Below, piece after piece: positions 10,543 to 21,496 of a DNA stretch of 64,000 nucleotides. A program made the translations under genes and the position numbers. The DNA is from Heterohyrax brucei. Taxonomy: Eukaryota > Chordata > Mammalia > Hyracoidea > Procaviidae. The notes beneath the pieces are model-generated. The model made no database searches. It saw nothing but the letters and a program-made list of their open reading frames with translations, and was not told the DNA's origin. The DNA lies in contig CM053143.1 of the NCBI GenBank assembly GCA_028571685.1, positions 9,911,501-9,975,500 on the forward strand. Reading direction: 5' to 3'. Numbering within the stretch: the stretch's first letter is position 1; each line of letters begins with the position of its first letter.

Positions 10543-11389
10543 CACCCATTTTTGGTTTGTTTGTTTGAAAGCATGGTTATATAAATAATAATAGCTAATA
10601 TTTGCTAATGTGCTCATTACTGTGACAAGTCTCTTACAGATTATTCCTCTGTGAAAAAGGAGGATTGGAGGAGAAGAACCTGTATAAACCTGGGCTGTTT
10701 GAGTAGAGGCCTATGACTTAACCAGTTGACCTTTCTCCATGCGAGGTCAGAGCTTCCCTCTTAGAGCTGCCTGCAGGGCATTATTTCAACACAAACAAGC
10801 CCTCCTTCATGATCCTGCAGTCTGCGCTCTCTAGGCCTGACGATTCACTAAGGCTTGGGGCTTTCTATGAAGGCCTTGTAAGTCTTGCCACACACTGGTC
10901 CCCACTGAAGCAGAGGCTTCAGGCACAGTTCCACACAACTTGGGATGTCATTAAACTTGCATGCATTTCTCCCAAACACCTTCTTCTAGACAACTTTTCT
11001 CCTCTCTTCCCACCCCACAGAAATTCTGAGGTATAAGACTTCAGACCACAAATAGAGTTGTAACCCAGAACAGGCAACCACTGACTTCGTGCTGTCTGTG
11101 CATCCACCCAGACAATGACACCATGAAGGAGACCAGCCCCAAGTGGTAGCTGGATGCTGTGCCCCTGCTGGCAAAAGGGAACAGAGGGCACAGGAGAGCC
11201 AGCTTACCTTCCCACAGGCCACCCTCCTGAAGGGAGGGCATGTTCCACAGTCATTGCAGCCATATATGCTGCCTTATTAACATGCAAAATGGTTGGATAG
11301 TAGTTTTTTTTTTTTCACTATTTTTTATAAATGCCAAATTTTGGATAAGGAGATAGTCGATAAGGAGCAGGTCTATTTACTGAGTAAGT
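10543..11389. other. Unassigned, GC-richer stretch
   Basis: No repeat or gene is recognised with confidence. The first 130 bases contain a stretch that could be a worn MIR/L2 tail. Antisense open frames of up to 90 codons lie at 10919-11241 but share no motif I know. A T-run at 11306-11316 is the only simple sequence. Confidence 0.4.
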
Positions 11390-11760
11390 GGTGCAATTAA
11401 CAAAGATTGTCAGACTGGATAAAAGGAAAAGTAAGTTTATGCTGCTTAGAAAAGACACATCTTAAATATAAAAACATTGAAAACTTGAAAGAAAACAGTG
11501 GAAATAAGATATGTCATGTAAGCAACAGTGAGACTTCTGAAAGCTATTGTAAACATAATATCAAAGTAAATGTTCATCAAGGAACATTATAAAGACATAT
11601 TGTGAAATTCTATAATGATAAAAGGTGTCAATCCATAGACATAAGAATTCTAAATGTATTTGAGACTTATAACACACTCCACATATATAAAGTAGAAACT
11701 GATATAATTGCAAAGAGCAATGGACAAATTCACAACTATAATAAATGAAAAAAAAATCTA
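11390..11760 (+). mobile_element. Old L1M ORF2 endonuclease fragment
   Basis: The 'CTGGATAAAAGGAAAAG' and 'AAAGACACATCTTAAATATA' blocks, and the later 'ATAATGATAAAAGGTGTCAA' block, follow the order of the L1 endonuclease coding region. The short open frame at 11407-11592 is a remnant of it. It is far more diverged than the afrotherian-type L1s of the window. Confidence 0.7.
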
Positions 11761-12543
11761 TCAGTCTTTTAGTTTCTGGTTCAACCTGTAAGGAGCTTGG
11801 AAGTTACAACTTGTGTTCCCAAAGCAAAAAAAGCCTGAATGAACTAAAAAATCAACAAATCTTCTTTATCCTTCAGAGAGTCAGGTCATAGGGAAAATAC
11901 CGTTCTGAAAACTGGAGGGACAGACAAACACAGAGAAGTACAGCTTACATGGAGTACAAGGTGCTGTTGGAGCCAGCAACTGATAATTAGGAGCATTTGA
12001 TGGGTAACTGACTAATTGCTATAGACTCTGTGGACATTTTGACAGAGGAAAAACTCCTGGGTCTCAGCCTTATGGGGAATCCCCACACTTTCATCAGTAT
12101 TAGGAGCTCCACCAAGTTCTCAGAGTAAAAATTAAAGAAAAATCCCCTCAGGTATCCAGCAGGAGCAGGAGAAAGTAACAACTGTGGAAGATGCTCATAG
12201 CATTCTGTTCTCATGAACAAATACTTACTTTCAATATGCCACGGGCTAACCAACCAGGGGTAGAGAAATACGTAACTCTGGCCCCTTGTAGATTTTGATG
12301 TAGAGGAACAGAAATACCCGACTCCAGTTCTCCCTAGCCTGCCTACCTTACTTAATGCAAATAAAATAAATGAGAAGAATTTGTGAAGGCACTGCCCAGA
12401 AGCACAGACTCAATGAAAGACTGAGACCTAATCATAGGATTATAGAATGTTTCCCTTTCCTTCATGCCTTAACACATCAACAGGCCTCCTATGTAACAGG
12501 ATTACAGCTAAAGCTTTAGACCTGACATTAGAATGAGTCTCTA

Positions 12544-12714
12544 AAAACCCAAACCAAACCCACTGCCATCAAGTTGATTCCAACTCATAGCTACACAACA
12601 GGACAGAGTACAATTTCCCACAGAGTTTCCAAGGAGTGCGTGGTGGATTTGAACTGCCAAATTTTTGGTTAGTAGCCATAGTACTTGACTACTATGGCAC
12701 CAGGGGTTCTAAAG
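12544..12714 (-). mobile_element. AfroSINE-type SINE with perfect target-site duplication
   Basis: Full-length short-form copy on the minus strand. It is flanked by GAGTCTCTA at 12535-12543 and 12715-12723. The tail adjoins a CCAAACC-type run and there is no poly(A). Confidence 0.9.
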
Positions 12715-12822
12715 GAGTCTCTAGGGCTACCCAAATAGAACAGTGTGGACATACAGGCAGTCACTACAGAGATTTTTTTTTTTTTAACTATCAGAGAATT
12801 TAAAACACTGTAATCAATATGC

Positions 12823-12982
12823 TAACCAACCAACCACTGCTGTCAAGTCAGTTCCAGCTCATAGTGACCCTATAGGTTACAGTAGAGCTCCATGGAGTTT
12901 CCAAGGAACTCCTGGTGGATTTGAACTGCAGACCTTTTGGTTAGCAAATGTAGTACTTAATCACTGCATGACGAGTGTTTCC
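12823..12982 (-). mobile_element. AfroSINE-type SINE
   Basis: Full-length short-form copy on the minus strand, with the 'TGGATTTGAACTGCAGACC' B-box region (complement) and the 'TTTTGGTTAGCA' tRNA-like block. It is inserted in L1M ORF1. Confidence 0.85.
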
Positions 12983-13222
12983 AAATGGAATAGTAGAAAG
13001 AGAGAAAAAAACAGAGAACATATTTAAATAATGGCTGAGAGTTTCCCAGAATTAATGGCAGAATCAAACCATAGATCTGTGAAGTTCAGAGAGCACCAAG
13101 TAGGATAAGTTAACAAAAAATCTGAAGCCAGGCATAATCGTATTCAAATAGCACAAAATCAAAAGCAAAGAAAAAAAATCTTCAAAGTAGCCAGAGGGGG
13201 AAAAACCTCATTTAGAGAGAAA

Positions 13223-13347
13223 AGGAGCACTGCTAGTGCAATGGTTAAGTGCTTGGCTGCTAACTGAAAGGTCAGAGGTTCAAACTCACCAGCCATTTTA
13301 TGGGAGAATGATATGGCAGTTTGTCTCTGTAAAGATAGCTGCCTTGG
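13223..13347 (+). mobile_element. AfroSINE-type SINE, 5' half (split by L1)
   Basis: The tRNA-like head is clear: A-box region 'TAGTGCAATGGTTAAG' and B-box region 'GAGGTTCAAACTC'. It is a long-form copy, carrying the extra 'GGGAGAATGATATGGCAG' segment. It stops at the L1 inserted at 13348 and resumes at 20695 after a 17-bp target-site duplication (13331-13347 and 20695-20711, 14 of 17 identical). Confidence 0.9.
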
Positions 13348-14390
13348 GGCAGAGTCAAGATGGCAGACTAAATGCACATTTCCCTAAATCTCTCTGGAAC
13401 CCAAGACATGAAATGATAATAAATAGAGTCTTCTGGACACCTAGTAAGCCCTGGGATGCAGCATAGGGCTGTTATTGTGGACTTCATGCCACTGGATGCA
13501 AAATCTCCTCTCTTTCACTGACCCTGCTCTCGGCGAGCACAGGCTTCCACAGACTGAAGGTAACTCACCAATTTGATTGTTTTTTCCTCTATCTTGGCCA
13601 GTGGGTAGAGCTGGGAATTGACTAGATGTTGGTCTCAGAAACACTGCTGGTGGGACCAGCAAGCATAATTGCCATTTTCTGAGAGCCTGGCTTTGGACTC
13701 TATACATCTTGGCTCCCCTGGCCTATCTTTCTGCCTTGACCATGTGGTAGCCATACAGATGTGCTTCTGTGGGATGCCATCCTGATACACTGGGAAATGG
13801 AGAAGCCCAGGCAGAGGCCCCAGCCAGACTTTGTTCCTAGGCTGGGAGGTGGTGTCTGCTGGGTGGAGAGTGATTTTCCAGCAGGGAGGTGATGTTTTGC
13901 ACAGTGTTGCCTGGGGTTGGGGCCCAGTGGTGGAGGCTGTGGACTCTGGGCATTTTGGCACTCTTGGCCTCTCTTTCCACAAGGATTCTAGTCCCAGCCA
14001 GCTGGCGAGCTTGTGCAGGATGCCTTCTTGTTTTGCTGGGAGGCGGAGTCATCCATACGGAAGCCTCAGTTGTATCTAATTCCTGAGCTGAGAGGCAGTG
14101 TCTACCCAGAAGGGACAGCTTTTCCAGCAGAAAAGCAGAATTCTACACAACATTGCCTACCGCTGGGGCCCAACAGCAGAGGTCACCAATGCAGTAGCCT
14201 TTCTGTATTTTGAGCTAGTTTATAATATCTAGGGTTCAATATAGAGGTGCTTACTTTGCAGCTGGGAAGAGAGACGTATACACCTGAAAACCTGACTGAC
14301 TTTGGAAATTGTCAAATACTTTTCACTTGTCATTTTAAGATGGCCTAGAGAAACAGCTGTGGCCCATCTTCAAAGAATCTCTCTCAGCCT
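13348..14390 (+). promoter_or_regulatory. L1 5' UTR/promoter with tandem monomers and YY1-like site
   Basis: CAAGATGGCAG at the very start matches the YY1 core found at the 5' end of human L1. Two related units are visible: 'GCACAGTGTTGCCTGGGGTT' at about 13898 and its match 'ACAACATTGCCTACCGCTGG' at about 14148, 250 bp apart. The surrounding blocks also correspond (13841 with 14091). Open frames of 65-115 codons on both strands reflect GC content rather than genes. Confidence 0.7.
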
Positions 14391-14393
14391 CTA

Positions 14394-15178
14394 TTGACCC
14401 ACATGAAGCCCCAAAAGCAACAAACTTTGGAGGAGATGGTAACCTGGAAATCACACATGGCATCAGAAGGCCCCCAAAAGAAACCATCTCAGAACTTCCC
14501 AGACGAAGAAGCTTTTCTGAAACTATTAGAGGGTGAATACAAAAGGATTATTTATAGAGTCCTCCTACACCTTGTACAAAATGGAGCAGAGCAAAATGGA
14601 AAATTAAGTAAGCCGTTCGATCTGAAGGAACATCTGTACTCAGAAATCCAACAGACCAAGAACAAAATCCAAGTCATAGAAACTTCAATTGAAAGCCAAG
14701 AAAACAGAATGGAACAAATGGAAAAGAGAATTTCTGATTCGGCAGACAGAGCTACCGACTCCAGCATTTATGAGGAGAAGTCAGGAAAAAGAAACAAGAA
14801 AAATGAAGAAGCATTAAGAAGCATGTGGGTCTCTATTAAGAAGAATAATCTATAATTAACTGGAGTTCCCAAACAGGGCAAGACACCAGAGAACACAGAG
14901 AATATTGTTGCTGAGTTGCTGACAGAAAACTTCCCAGAAATTACGAAAGAACAGAATATAGATATCCAAGATATGTATTGAATATCAATCAATATAGATC
15001 TCAATAGAAAGATTCCAAGACATATTATAATCAAGCTCAACAAAATGAAATATAAGCAACAACTCTTAAAGGCAGCAAGACTCAAAGCAAAGCTAACATT
15101 CAGAGGGAAACCCTGTATGCTTTCATCACATTTCTCAGCAGAAACCATGCTGGCACGGAGACAGTGGAATGACACATG
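14394..15178 (+). pseudogene. L1 ORF1 pseudogene, C-terminus deleted
   Basis: The first 153 codons are open (14394-14855). They give a conserved block FPDEEAFLKLLEGEYKR, then a coiled-coil region rich in Q, E and K, and 'NEEALRSMWVSIKKNNL' just before the stop. In register after the stop come 'VAELLTENFPEI' and the RNA-binding stretch 'FRGKPCMLSS...ARRQWNDTCK'. There the frame ends in about 55 bp of foreign L1 tail. The coiled coil would trimerise in a functional ORF1p. Confidence 0.85.
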
Positions 15179-15237
15179 CAAATTTATATGGGAATGCACA
15201 TTTTCATTCAATCATAATAATAATAAAAAAGAAATGT
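15179..15237 (+). mobile_element. Short L1 3'-end insert replacing ORF1 C-terminus
   Basis: The stretch from AAATTTATATGGGAATG through a CATTCAATCATAATAATAA tail is the terminal ~55 bp of an L1 3' UTR with its tail. Comparison with the L1 at 21380-25745 shows that about 480 bp of ORF1/inter-ORF sequence expected here are missing. There is no target-site duplication. Confidence 0.75.
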
Positions 15238-15366
15238 AATACAAGAGTCTAAACAATCAGAAAATCAACCCTGAAAAAGGTGAAAAATCAACTCACAAAG
15301 AAGAAGGTCACAGAACAAATTAATAAGAACAAGAGAAAATATCAACACAACAATAAACATATCACA

Positions 15367-18300
15367 ATGTCAGCACTAAACACATACCTATCAATAATTA
15401 CATTGACTGTGAATGGACTGAATGCTCCAGTAAAGAAACATCAAGTGACATCTTGGATCAAAAGACATGACCCATCTATATGTTGCCTACAAGAAACTCA
15501 CCTTAGACTTAAAAATATGAACAAACTGAAAATTAAAAGATGGAAGAATATATATCAAGCTAACAATGAACAAAGAAGAGCAGTTGGGACAATTCTAATC
15601 TCAGAAAAATAGTTTTTAATGTAAAATGCACCATAATGGACAAGGATGGACACTATTTATTGCTAAAAGGTTTAATACACAAGCAGGATTTAATAATAAA
15701 TATTTATGCACCTAATATTAGAGCATCTAAATACATCAAAGAAACACTGACTACACTCAAAAAGGAGATAGAGCACTCCACAATAATAGTAGAAGACTTC
15801 AACACTCCACTCTCAGTATTGGACAGATCATCTAGAAAAAAAGCTGAGTAAAGACACAGAAGACCTTATTGCCACAATTAACCAACTATAACTCATCTGT
15901 CATGGGTTGAATTGTGTCCCCACCAAAATATGTGTAGCCATGTGGCTGGGACATGATTCCCGGTATCTTGTGACTATCCCCCATTTTGTGGTTTCCCTAA
16001 GCTGTATGTTAAATGATTAGGGTGGGGCTGTAAATTCCTTCATAAGATTACTTCCCTGCCCTGCTGTAAGGGAGTTTCCCTGGAATATGGCTTGTCCCAC
16101 CCTTAACCCTTTCAGCCTGCAAGAGATAAAAGGAAAGAGAAGCAAGCTGAGAATTGGGAACCTCGAGCCATCAAGCAAGCAGCATCGGGAGAAGAGCACG
16201 TCCTTCAGACATGAGGTTCCTGCGCCAAGATGCTACCTGGACAAAGACTGATGCAATACCAGACTTTCTGCCAGAGCCAACAAGGGGAAAGCCTTCCCCT
16301 GGAGCAGACACCCTGAATATGGACTTGCAACACACCAGACTGTGTAAGAATAAATCTTCCTTTTTTAAAGCCATCCACTGTGTGGTATTTCTGTTAGAGC
16401 AGCCCTAGCTAACTAAAACATCATTGGCACATACATAACTTTCTATCCATCAGTGGACAACTACACCTTCTTCTCCAGTGCACATGGAACATTCTCCAGA
16501 ATAGAGCATGTGTTAGCACATAAATCAATTCTCAACAAAAAACATACCACTGAATTAATGCAAAGCATCTTCTCAGATCACAAAGACATAAAAGTCAAAA
16601 TCAATAGAAAAAACATAGATAGAAAGTGGAACTCACGGGAACTGAACAACATTTTGCTCAAAACACCATGGGTTATAGAAGAAATCAAGGATAAAATAAA
16701 GAAATTTATGGATTCCAATGAGAATGAAAACACTTCTTAAGAGAACCTATGGGATACAGCCTAAGTAGTGTTCAGAGGTCAGTTGATCTCCATAAATGCA
16801 CATATGGAAGGAAGAAAGAAATCAAATCAAAGAACTGACCCTACAGCTTGAACAAGTAGAAAGAGAACAACAGAAGAACCCCACAGGCACCAGAAGAAAA
16901 CAGATCATAAAGATTAGAGCAGAACTAAACAAATTAGAGAATATAAGAACAGTTCTGAAAATTGAAAAGACCAAAAGTTGTTTTTTTGAAAAGATCTACA
17001 AAATTGACAAACCATTGGCTAAACATACTAAAGAAAAACAAGAAAGGAAACAAATAACCCAAATAAGAAATGAGAGGGGAATTGACACAACAGAAATAAA
17101 AAATATCATAGCTGACAACTATGAATGACTGCATTCTCACGAATTTGAAAACCTAGAGGGAATGGACAATTCTTTGATTCATAAAACCTACAGAAATTAT
17201 CACAAGGTGAAGCAGAACAACTTAATAAACCAATCACAAAGAAAGAGATTGAGAAAGTCCTCCAAAATCTGCCAATTAAAAACAGCACGGGCCCAAGTGG
17301 CTTCAAAACAGAATTTTACCAAGCTTTTAGAGAAGAGTTATCTCTAATACTACTAAGACTATTTCACAGTATAGAAAGGGATGGAATAGTCCCAAATTCA
17401 TTCTATGAAGCCAGCTTAACCCTGATACCAAAGCCAGGGAAAGACCCAACCAAAAAGGAGAACTACAGACCAATATTACTCATGAATCTAGATGCAAAAC
17501 TCTTCAACAAAATTCTTGCCAATAGAACACAGCAACATATCAAAAAAATAATCCATCATGACCAAGTTGGATCCATACCAAGGATGCAAGGCTGGGTCAA
17601 CATTGAAAAAACAATTAATGGTCAACCACATAAATATCACAAAAGACAAGAATCACTTGATCTTGTCTGTTGATGCAGAAAAGGCATTTGATAAAGTCCA
17701 ACATCCATTCATGCTAAAAACTCTCAGCAAAGTAGGAATAGACTGCCAGTTCCTCAATGCAACAAGGGCCATTTATACAAAGCCAACTGCCTATGTCATC
17801 CTGAATGGAGAGAGATTGAAACAGTTTCATGTGAGAACAGGAACTAGATAAGGATGCCCACTTTCATCTCTCCTATTCAACATTGTACTAGACGTTCTAG
17901 CCAGAGCAATTAGACAAGACCAAGGAATAAAGGACATCTACATCAGCAAAGAAGAAGTAAAAATCTCCCTATTTGCAGATGACAGGATTATATATACAGA
18001 GAATCCCAAAGAATCCATAAGGAAACTATTCAGACTGATAGAAGAGTTTGACAGTCTCAGGATACCAGACAAACGTAAGTAAGTCAGTAAGATTCCTTTA
18101 TACCAACAGCAAGATTATTAAGGAAGAAATCACCAAGTCAATACCATTTACCATAGCCCCAAAGAAGATAAAGTACCTAGGAATAAATTTGGCAAGAGAA
18201 ATAACAGACCTTTGCGAAGAGAACTACAACGCCTTACTACAAGAAACTAAGAGAGACTTAGATAAATGGAGAAAGTTACCCTGCTCATGGACAGGAAGAC

Positions 18301-19695
18301 TCAACATTGTGAAAACATCTATTTTACCCAAAGCCATCTACTTATATAATGCAACCCCAGTACAAGTTCCAGTGCCATTTTTTAATGAGATAGAGGAACA
18401 AATTACCAACTTTGTCTGGAAAGGGAAGAAGCCCTGGATAAGTAAAGCATTACTAAAGAATAAGAACACACTGGGAGGCCTCTCATTACCCGATCTTAGA
18501 ACTTATTACACTGCCACAGTAGTCAAAACAACCTCGTACTGGTACAAAAACAGACAGATAGAACAATGGAACAGGATTGAGACCCCAGAGATGACATCAT
18601 CTGCCTATTAACAATTGATATTCACGAAGGCCCTAAGACATTAAAATGGGGTAAAAACAATCTCTTCAACAAATGGTCCTCACAAAATTGGATTTCCATT
18701 TGCACTAAATTAAAATAAGACCCATATCTCACACCTTACACAAAAACCAATTCAAACTGGATAAAAGATGTAAATATCAAATCTAAAATGATAAAGCTCA
18801 TCCAAGAGAAAGTAGGAGTAACAATGGAAGTTTTAATATACAACGTAGACAGACTTAAAAATCTGTCAAACAAACCACAATCATCAGAAGAGAAAATAGA
18901 TAATGAGAACTATTAAGAATCAATCACTTTTGCTCATCCAAAGACTTTATTAATAGAATTAAAGGCCACCTACAGAATGGGAAAACATATTTGGCAACTC
19001 CATGTCAGACCAATGTCTGATCTCCATAATCTATAAGGTATTACAAAATATCATTAAGAAAAAGATAAATCATCCAATTAAGCAATGGGCAAAGGAGATG
19101 GACAGACACTTCTCTAAAGAGGAGATCCAGGCAGCCAAAAAACACATGCGGACATGCTCACAATAATTAGCTATTAAAGAAATTCAAATCAAAACAACAA
19201 TGAGATAGCATCTCACCCCAACAAGGTTGGTCATGTTCCAAAAAATACAAAACAACAAATGCTGGAGAGGCTGTGTAGAGATTGGAACTCTCCTACACTG
19301 TTGGTGGGACTGGAAAATGGTGCTTTCCTCTTTGGAAAGCAATCTGGCACTTCCTTAGAAATCTGGATCTAGATACACCATTTGACCCAGTAATTCCACT
19401 TCTAGGAATATATCCTGCAGAAGCCAGGCCATTCACACCAACTGATACATGCACACGAATGTTTATCGCAGCACGGTCTACAATAGCAAAAAGATGGAAT
19501 CAACGCAGATGTCCAACAACAGAAGAACGGACAGGTAAACTATGGTATATATACTCAATGGAACACTATGCAATGATGAAAAACAACGATGATTGCAGGA
19601 AACATCTCTTAACCTGTTTTCAACTGGAGGATATTATACTGAGTGAAAGCAGTCAGCAACGAAAGGACAAATTTTATACGAGAGCCCTACGATAA
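15367..19695 (+). pseudogene. L1 ORF2 pseudogene (endonuclease and reverse transcriptase)
   Basis: ORF2 starts MSALNTYLSIITLTVNGLNA, with the endonuclease Asn and the QETHL motif (catalytic Glu) intact. The GDFNTPLS block reads 'EDFNTPLS' and the later 'KIDH' block reads 'RIEH', so active-site neighbours have drifted. The 'SDHKDIK' block survives after the inserted LTR. In the RT domain '[13 protein letters not shown]' and the catalytic 'FADD' (about 17969-17980) are readable. The C-terminus ends at the stop at 19693-19695. Frames are broken at several points, including in-frame stops near 17,115, 17,850 and 18,610. Confidence 0.9.
15898..16420 (+). mobile_element. Solo LTR, MaLR/ERVL-like, inside L1 ORF2
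   Basis: It starts TGTCATGGGTTGAATTGTG and ends TAACTAAAACA (TG...CA), about 523 bp. An AATAAA polyadenylation signal lies before the end (about 16350). The flanks TCATC (15893-15897) and TCATT (16421-16425) are a 5-bp target-site duplication with one change. No internal retroviral sequence is present, so it is a solo LTR. Related copies lie at 10032 and 47959. Confidence 0.85.
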
Positions 19696-20694
19696 GAACT
19701 TAAAAACAGAATCATGCATAGTAGAAAAGACTCTTTGATGGCTGCAAGGGTGGGGAGGAAGGAATGGTGGGAGTGGAGGGTTTAGATTAGATAGTTAATA
19801 AAAATTCGGTTGGCAAAATCAGTGACAGCACACATTAGAAAGAAGATCAATAATAACCGGACTTCAACATGATTTGAGTACTTCTCCTATCCCAACCCAA
19901 TTTTGCAAGGATAGGGTAGCTTGGGCAGAGGGCCAGTGACCATGCTCTCAGGCAAAATGGAGGCCAATTGGCACAGTTAGTGTTTTGCTAATGTAGACTC
20001 TCTGTACCCCACATTGGTGAGTGGCATCTGGGGTTTTAAAGCTGCCAAGCTGCCACCTGAGGATACAGCAAATGGTCCTAACTCAACAGGAACGGGTGAT
20101 CATTGAGGAGAACAATGACACGGGGAAAAGAGAACCAAGAAGACAGAGAGACCCATGTTGGTCTCTACATTGGCTAGTGACCAGAACAATCAGATGTTGG
20201 CCAGTTACCACCAACAATAGCCACATTGGAGCTCACAAAGTCGAGTCTCACTGGCAACAATAGAATAAATAGGGGTGCACCCTGAGATCTCCAGTAAAAG
20301 ACCACAATTGATGGTCCAGAGGCTTTGGGGTTTACCTGGCAGTATGGCCCCTCACCCTGATGCTGCCCCTGTCCATAAATCATAATGAAGGTCAACTTTT
20401 CAGACAACAATGGATTTGACTTGGCAATGCACAGTGGCCATATATTGGGTGCACTTTATGGTTCTATGGATATATATATCATCCTGCTGATATCCCTCTT
20501 GCTTGAGGAAGCAGAGTGGGTGAAGAGGAGGGGATAGGAGACCATTGGGAGGATAGGACATATATGGAGCAGAGAGGAGGGGGTGCCATCACTGGGCAAG
20601 GAGAGCAGTGGGAGCTGCATATAGGTGAGCATGCAAATTAACACTGGAATGTACATTTTCATTTAATCATCATCATCATCATCATAATAATAAA

Positions 20695-20765
20695 AAAGAT
20701 AACCACCTTGGAAATCCTATAGGCCAGTTCTACTCTGTCCTATAGGGACACTACAAGTTGGTTAG
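20695..20765 (+). mobile_element. AfroSINE-type SINE, 3' half (split by L1)
   Basis: Continues the SINE begun at 13223: 'CCTTGGAAATCCTATAGG', then 'AGTTCTACTCTGTCCTATAG' and 'CTACAAGTTGG'. The first 17 bases repeat the target site. Confidence 0.88.
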
Positions 20766-21310
20766 GAATTATAGCAGATTTCTCTTCAGAAATCATGCAA
20801 GTAAAACACGAGTGCAGTTTTAACATACTGAAAGAAAAAAAATCACCAATCTAGAATTCTGGATTGAATCATCCCTCAAAAGTGAAGGAGCAATGAAAAC
20901 TTTCCTAGCCAAAAAAAAAAAAAAAAAATATGAAGATACTTGCCTTGAAAGAAATATTTAAAAATATTTGAAATGATTTTTAAAAGTTTGAGAAGAAAAA
21001 TGATACGGGTCAGAAATCAGGACCTACATAAAGAAAGGCAGAGTACTAGAGAACAAATAAATGAAGGTAAAATAAAATTCTTTTTTATTCTTAATTGATC
21101 TAAAAGATAAGTTGTTCAAAATAATAATAGTGACAATGTATTGGGTGTTTAAAGTTTATTCATAAATGAAATGAAAACTTGCAACCTAGGTAACAAAGGC
21201 TTAACCTTAAACTACAACAAAGGGAATAAAAGCTGAAAAATGGTTTTAAAAATGTAGTAAGAAATTAGCTGCAGAAATGCAAATGGTTAATAAAAATTTG
21301 AGTAGATATT
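20766..21310 (+). mobile_element. Old L1M ORF1/inter-ORF (right part of split element)
   Basis: Picks up L1M ORF1 where it stopped at 13222: 'TTATAGCAGATTTCTC', then 'CAGAAATCATGCAAGTAA', then the 'CAATCTAGAATTCTGGATTG' block. The inter-ORF 'TTCTTAATTGATCTAAAAGA' region follows. An 18-A run sits at 20910-20928. Confidence 0.8.
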
Positions 21311-21460
21311 CATTCATGTACTATCCCAGAAGTACACAATGAAATCACTGAAATGTATTTTTTGCCAATCAAAATTTTTAAAAAGTCATTGAAACTATGA
21401 GAGGCTGAATACAAAATAATTATATACAGAGTCCTCGTAGAGATTAAACAAAATGCAGCA

Positions 21461-21496
21461 GCCAAGCCAAGTGCCGTCGAGTCAGAGATCCGACTC
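21461..21496 (-). mobile_element. Ultrashort RTE/SINE 3'-tail insertion with perfect TSD
   Basis: 36 bp inserted in L1 ORF1, bounded by AATGCAGCA at 21452-21460 and 21497-21505. On the minus strand it consists only of the hairpin GAGTC...GACTC, then GACGGCACTTGGC and one more tail repeat. It has no poly(A), no tRNA head and no middle region. Confidence 0.9.

Larger units (their letters stand above)
11770..13222 (+). mobile_element. Old L1M, 5' UTR and ORF1 (left part of a split element)
   Basis: The 5' part (11770-12530) resembles an old L1M 5' UTR. From about 12985 it matches L1M ORF1: 'AATAATGGCTGAGAGTTTCC', then 'AGTTCAGAGAGCACCAAG', then the 'CAAAGTAGCCAGAG' block. It is interrupted by SINEs at 12544 and 12823 and by a third at 13223. 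The continuation of ORF1 lies 7.5 kb away at about 20766, so this is the outermost layer of a nested stack. Confidence 0.7.
13348..20694 (+). mobile_element. Near-complete L1 LINE, with a solo LTR inside
   Basis: It runs from the 5' signature GTCAAGATGGCAGACT through a repeated 5' UTR (to about 14390), ORF1, ORF2 and the 3' UTR, to a tail of (ATC)n/(AAT)n and As at about 20660-20694. Without the 523-bp LTR at 15898-16420 it is about 6.8 kb. The target-site duplication lies in a SINE. ORF1 has lost its C-terminal part and ORF2 has stops and frameshifts throughout, so it is dead. It is the best reference in the window for reading the other L1 copies. Confidence 0.93.

Noticed and set aside
10919..11241. 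Possible exon with a splice-acceptor-like tract near 11020 and a minus-strand donor-like GGTAAG near 11208
   Set aside because: The signals are on different strands, open frames overlap in conflict, and no protein similarity is visible.
13223..13347. tRNA gene, based on A-box and B-box-like sequence
   Set aside because: These are the internal promoter remnants of the SINE head; no cloverleaf with a paired acceptor stem is formed.
14394..14855. 153-codon open frame as a host gene
   Set aside because: It is the N-terminal coiled-coil part of L1 ORF1, in register with other L1 copies, with a stop and deletion downstream.
18048..18611. 187-codon open frame, the longest in the window
   Set aside because: The protein is the part of L1 ORF2 after the RT core (KIKYLGINLAREI, WRKLPCSWTGRLNIVK); it has no separate function.
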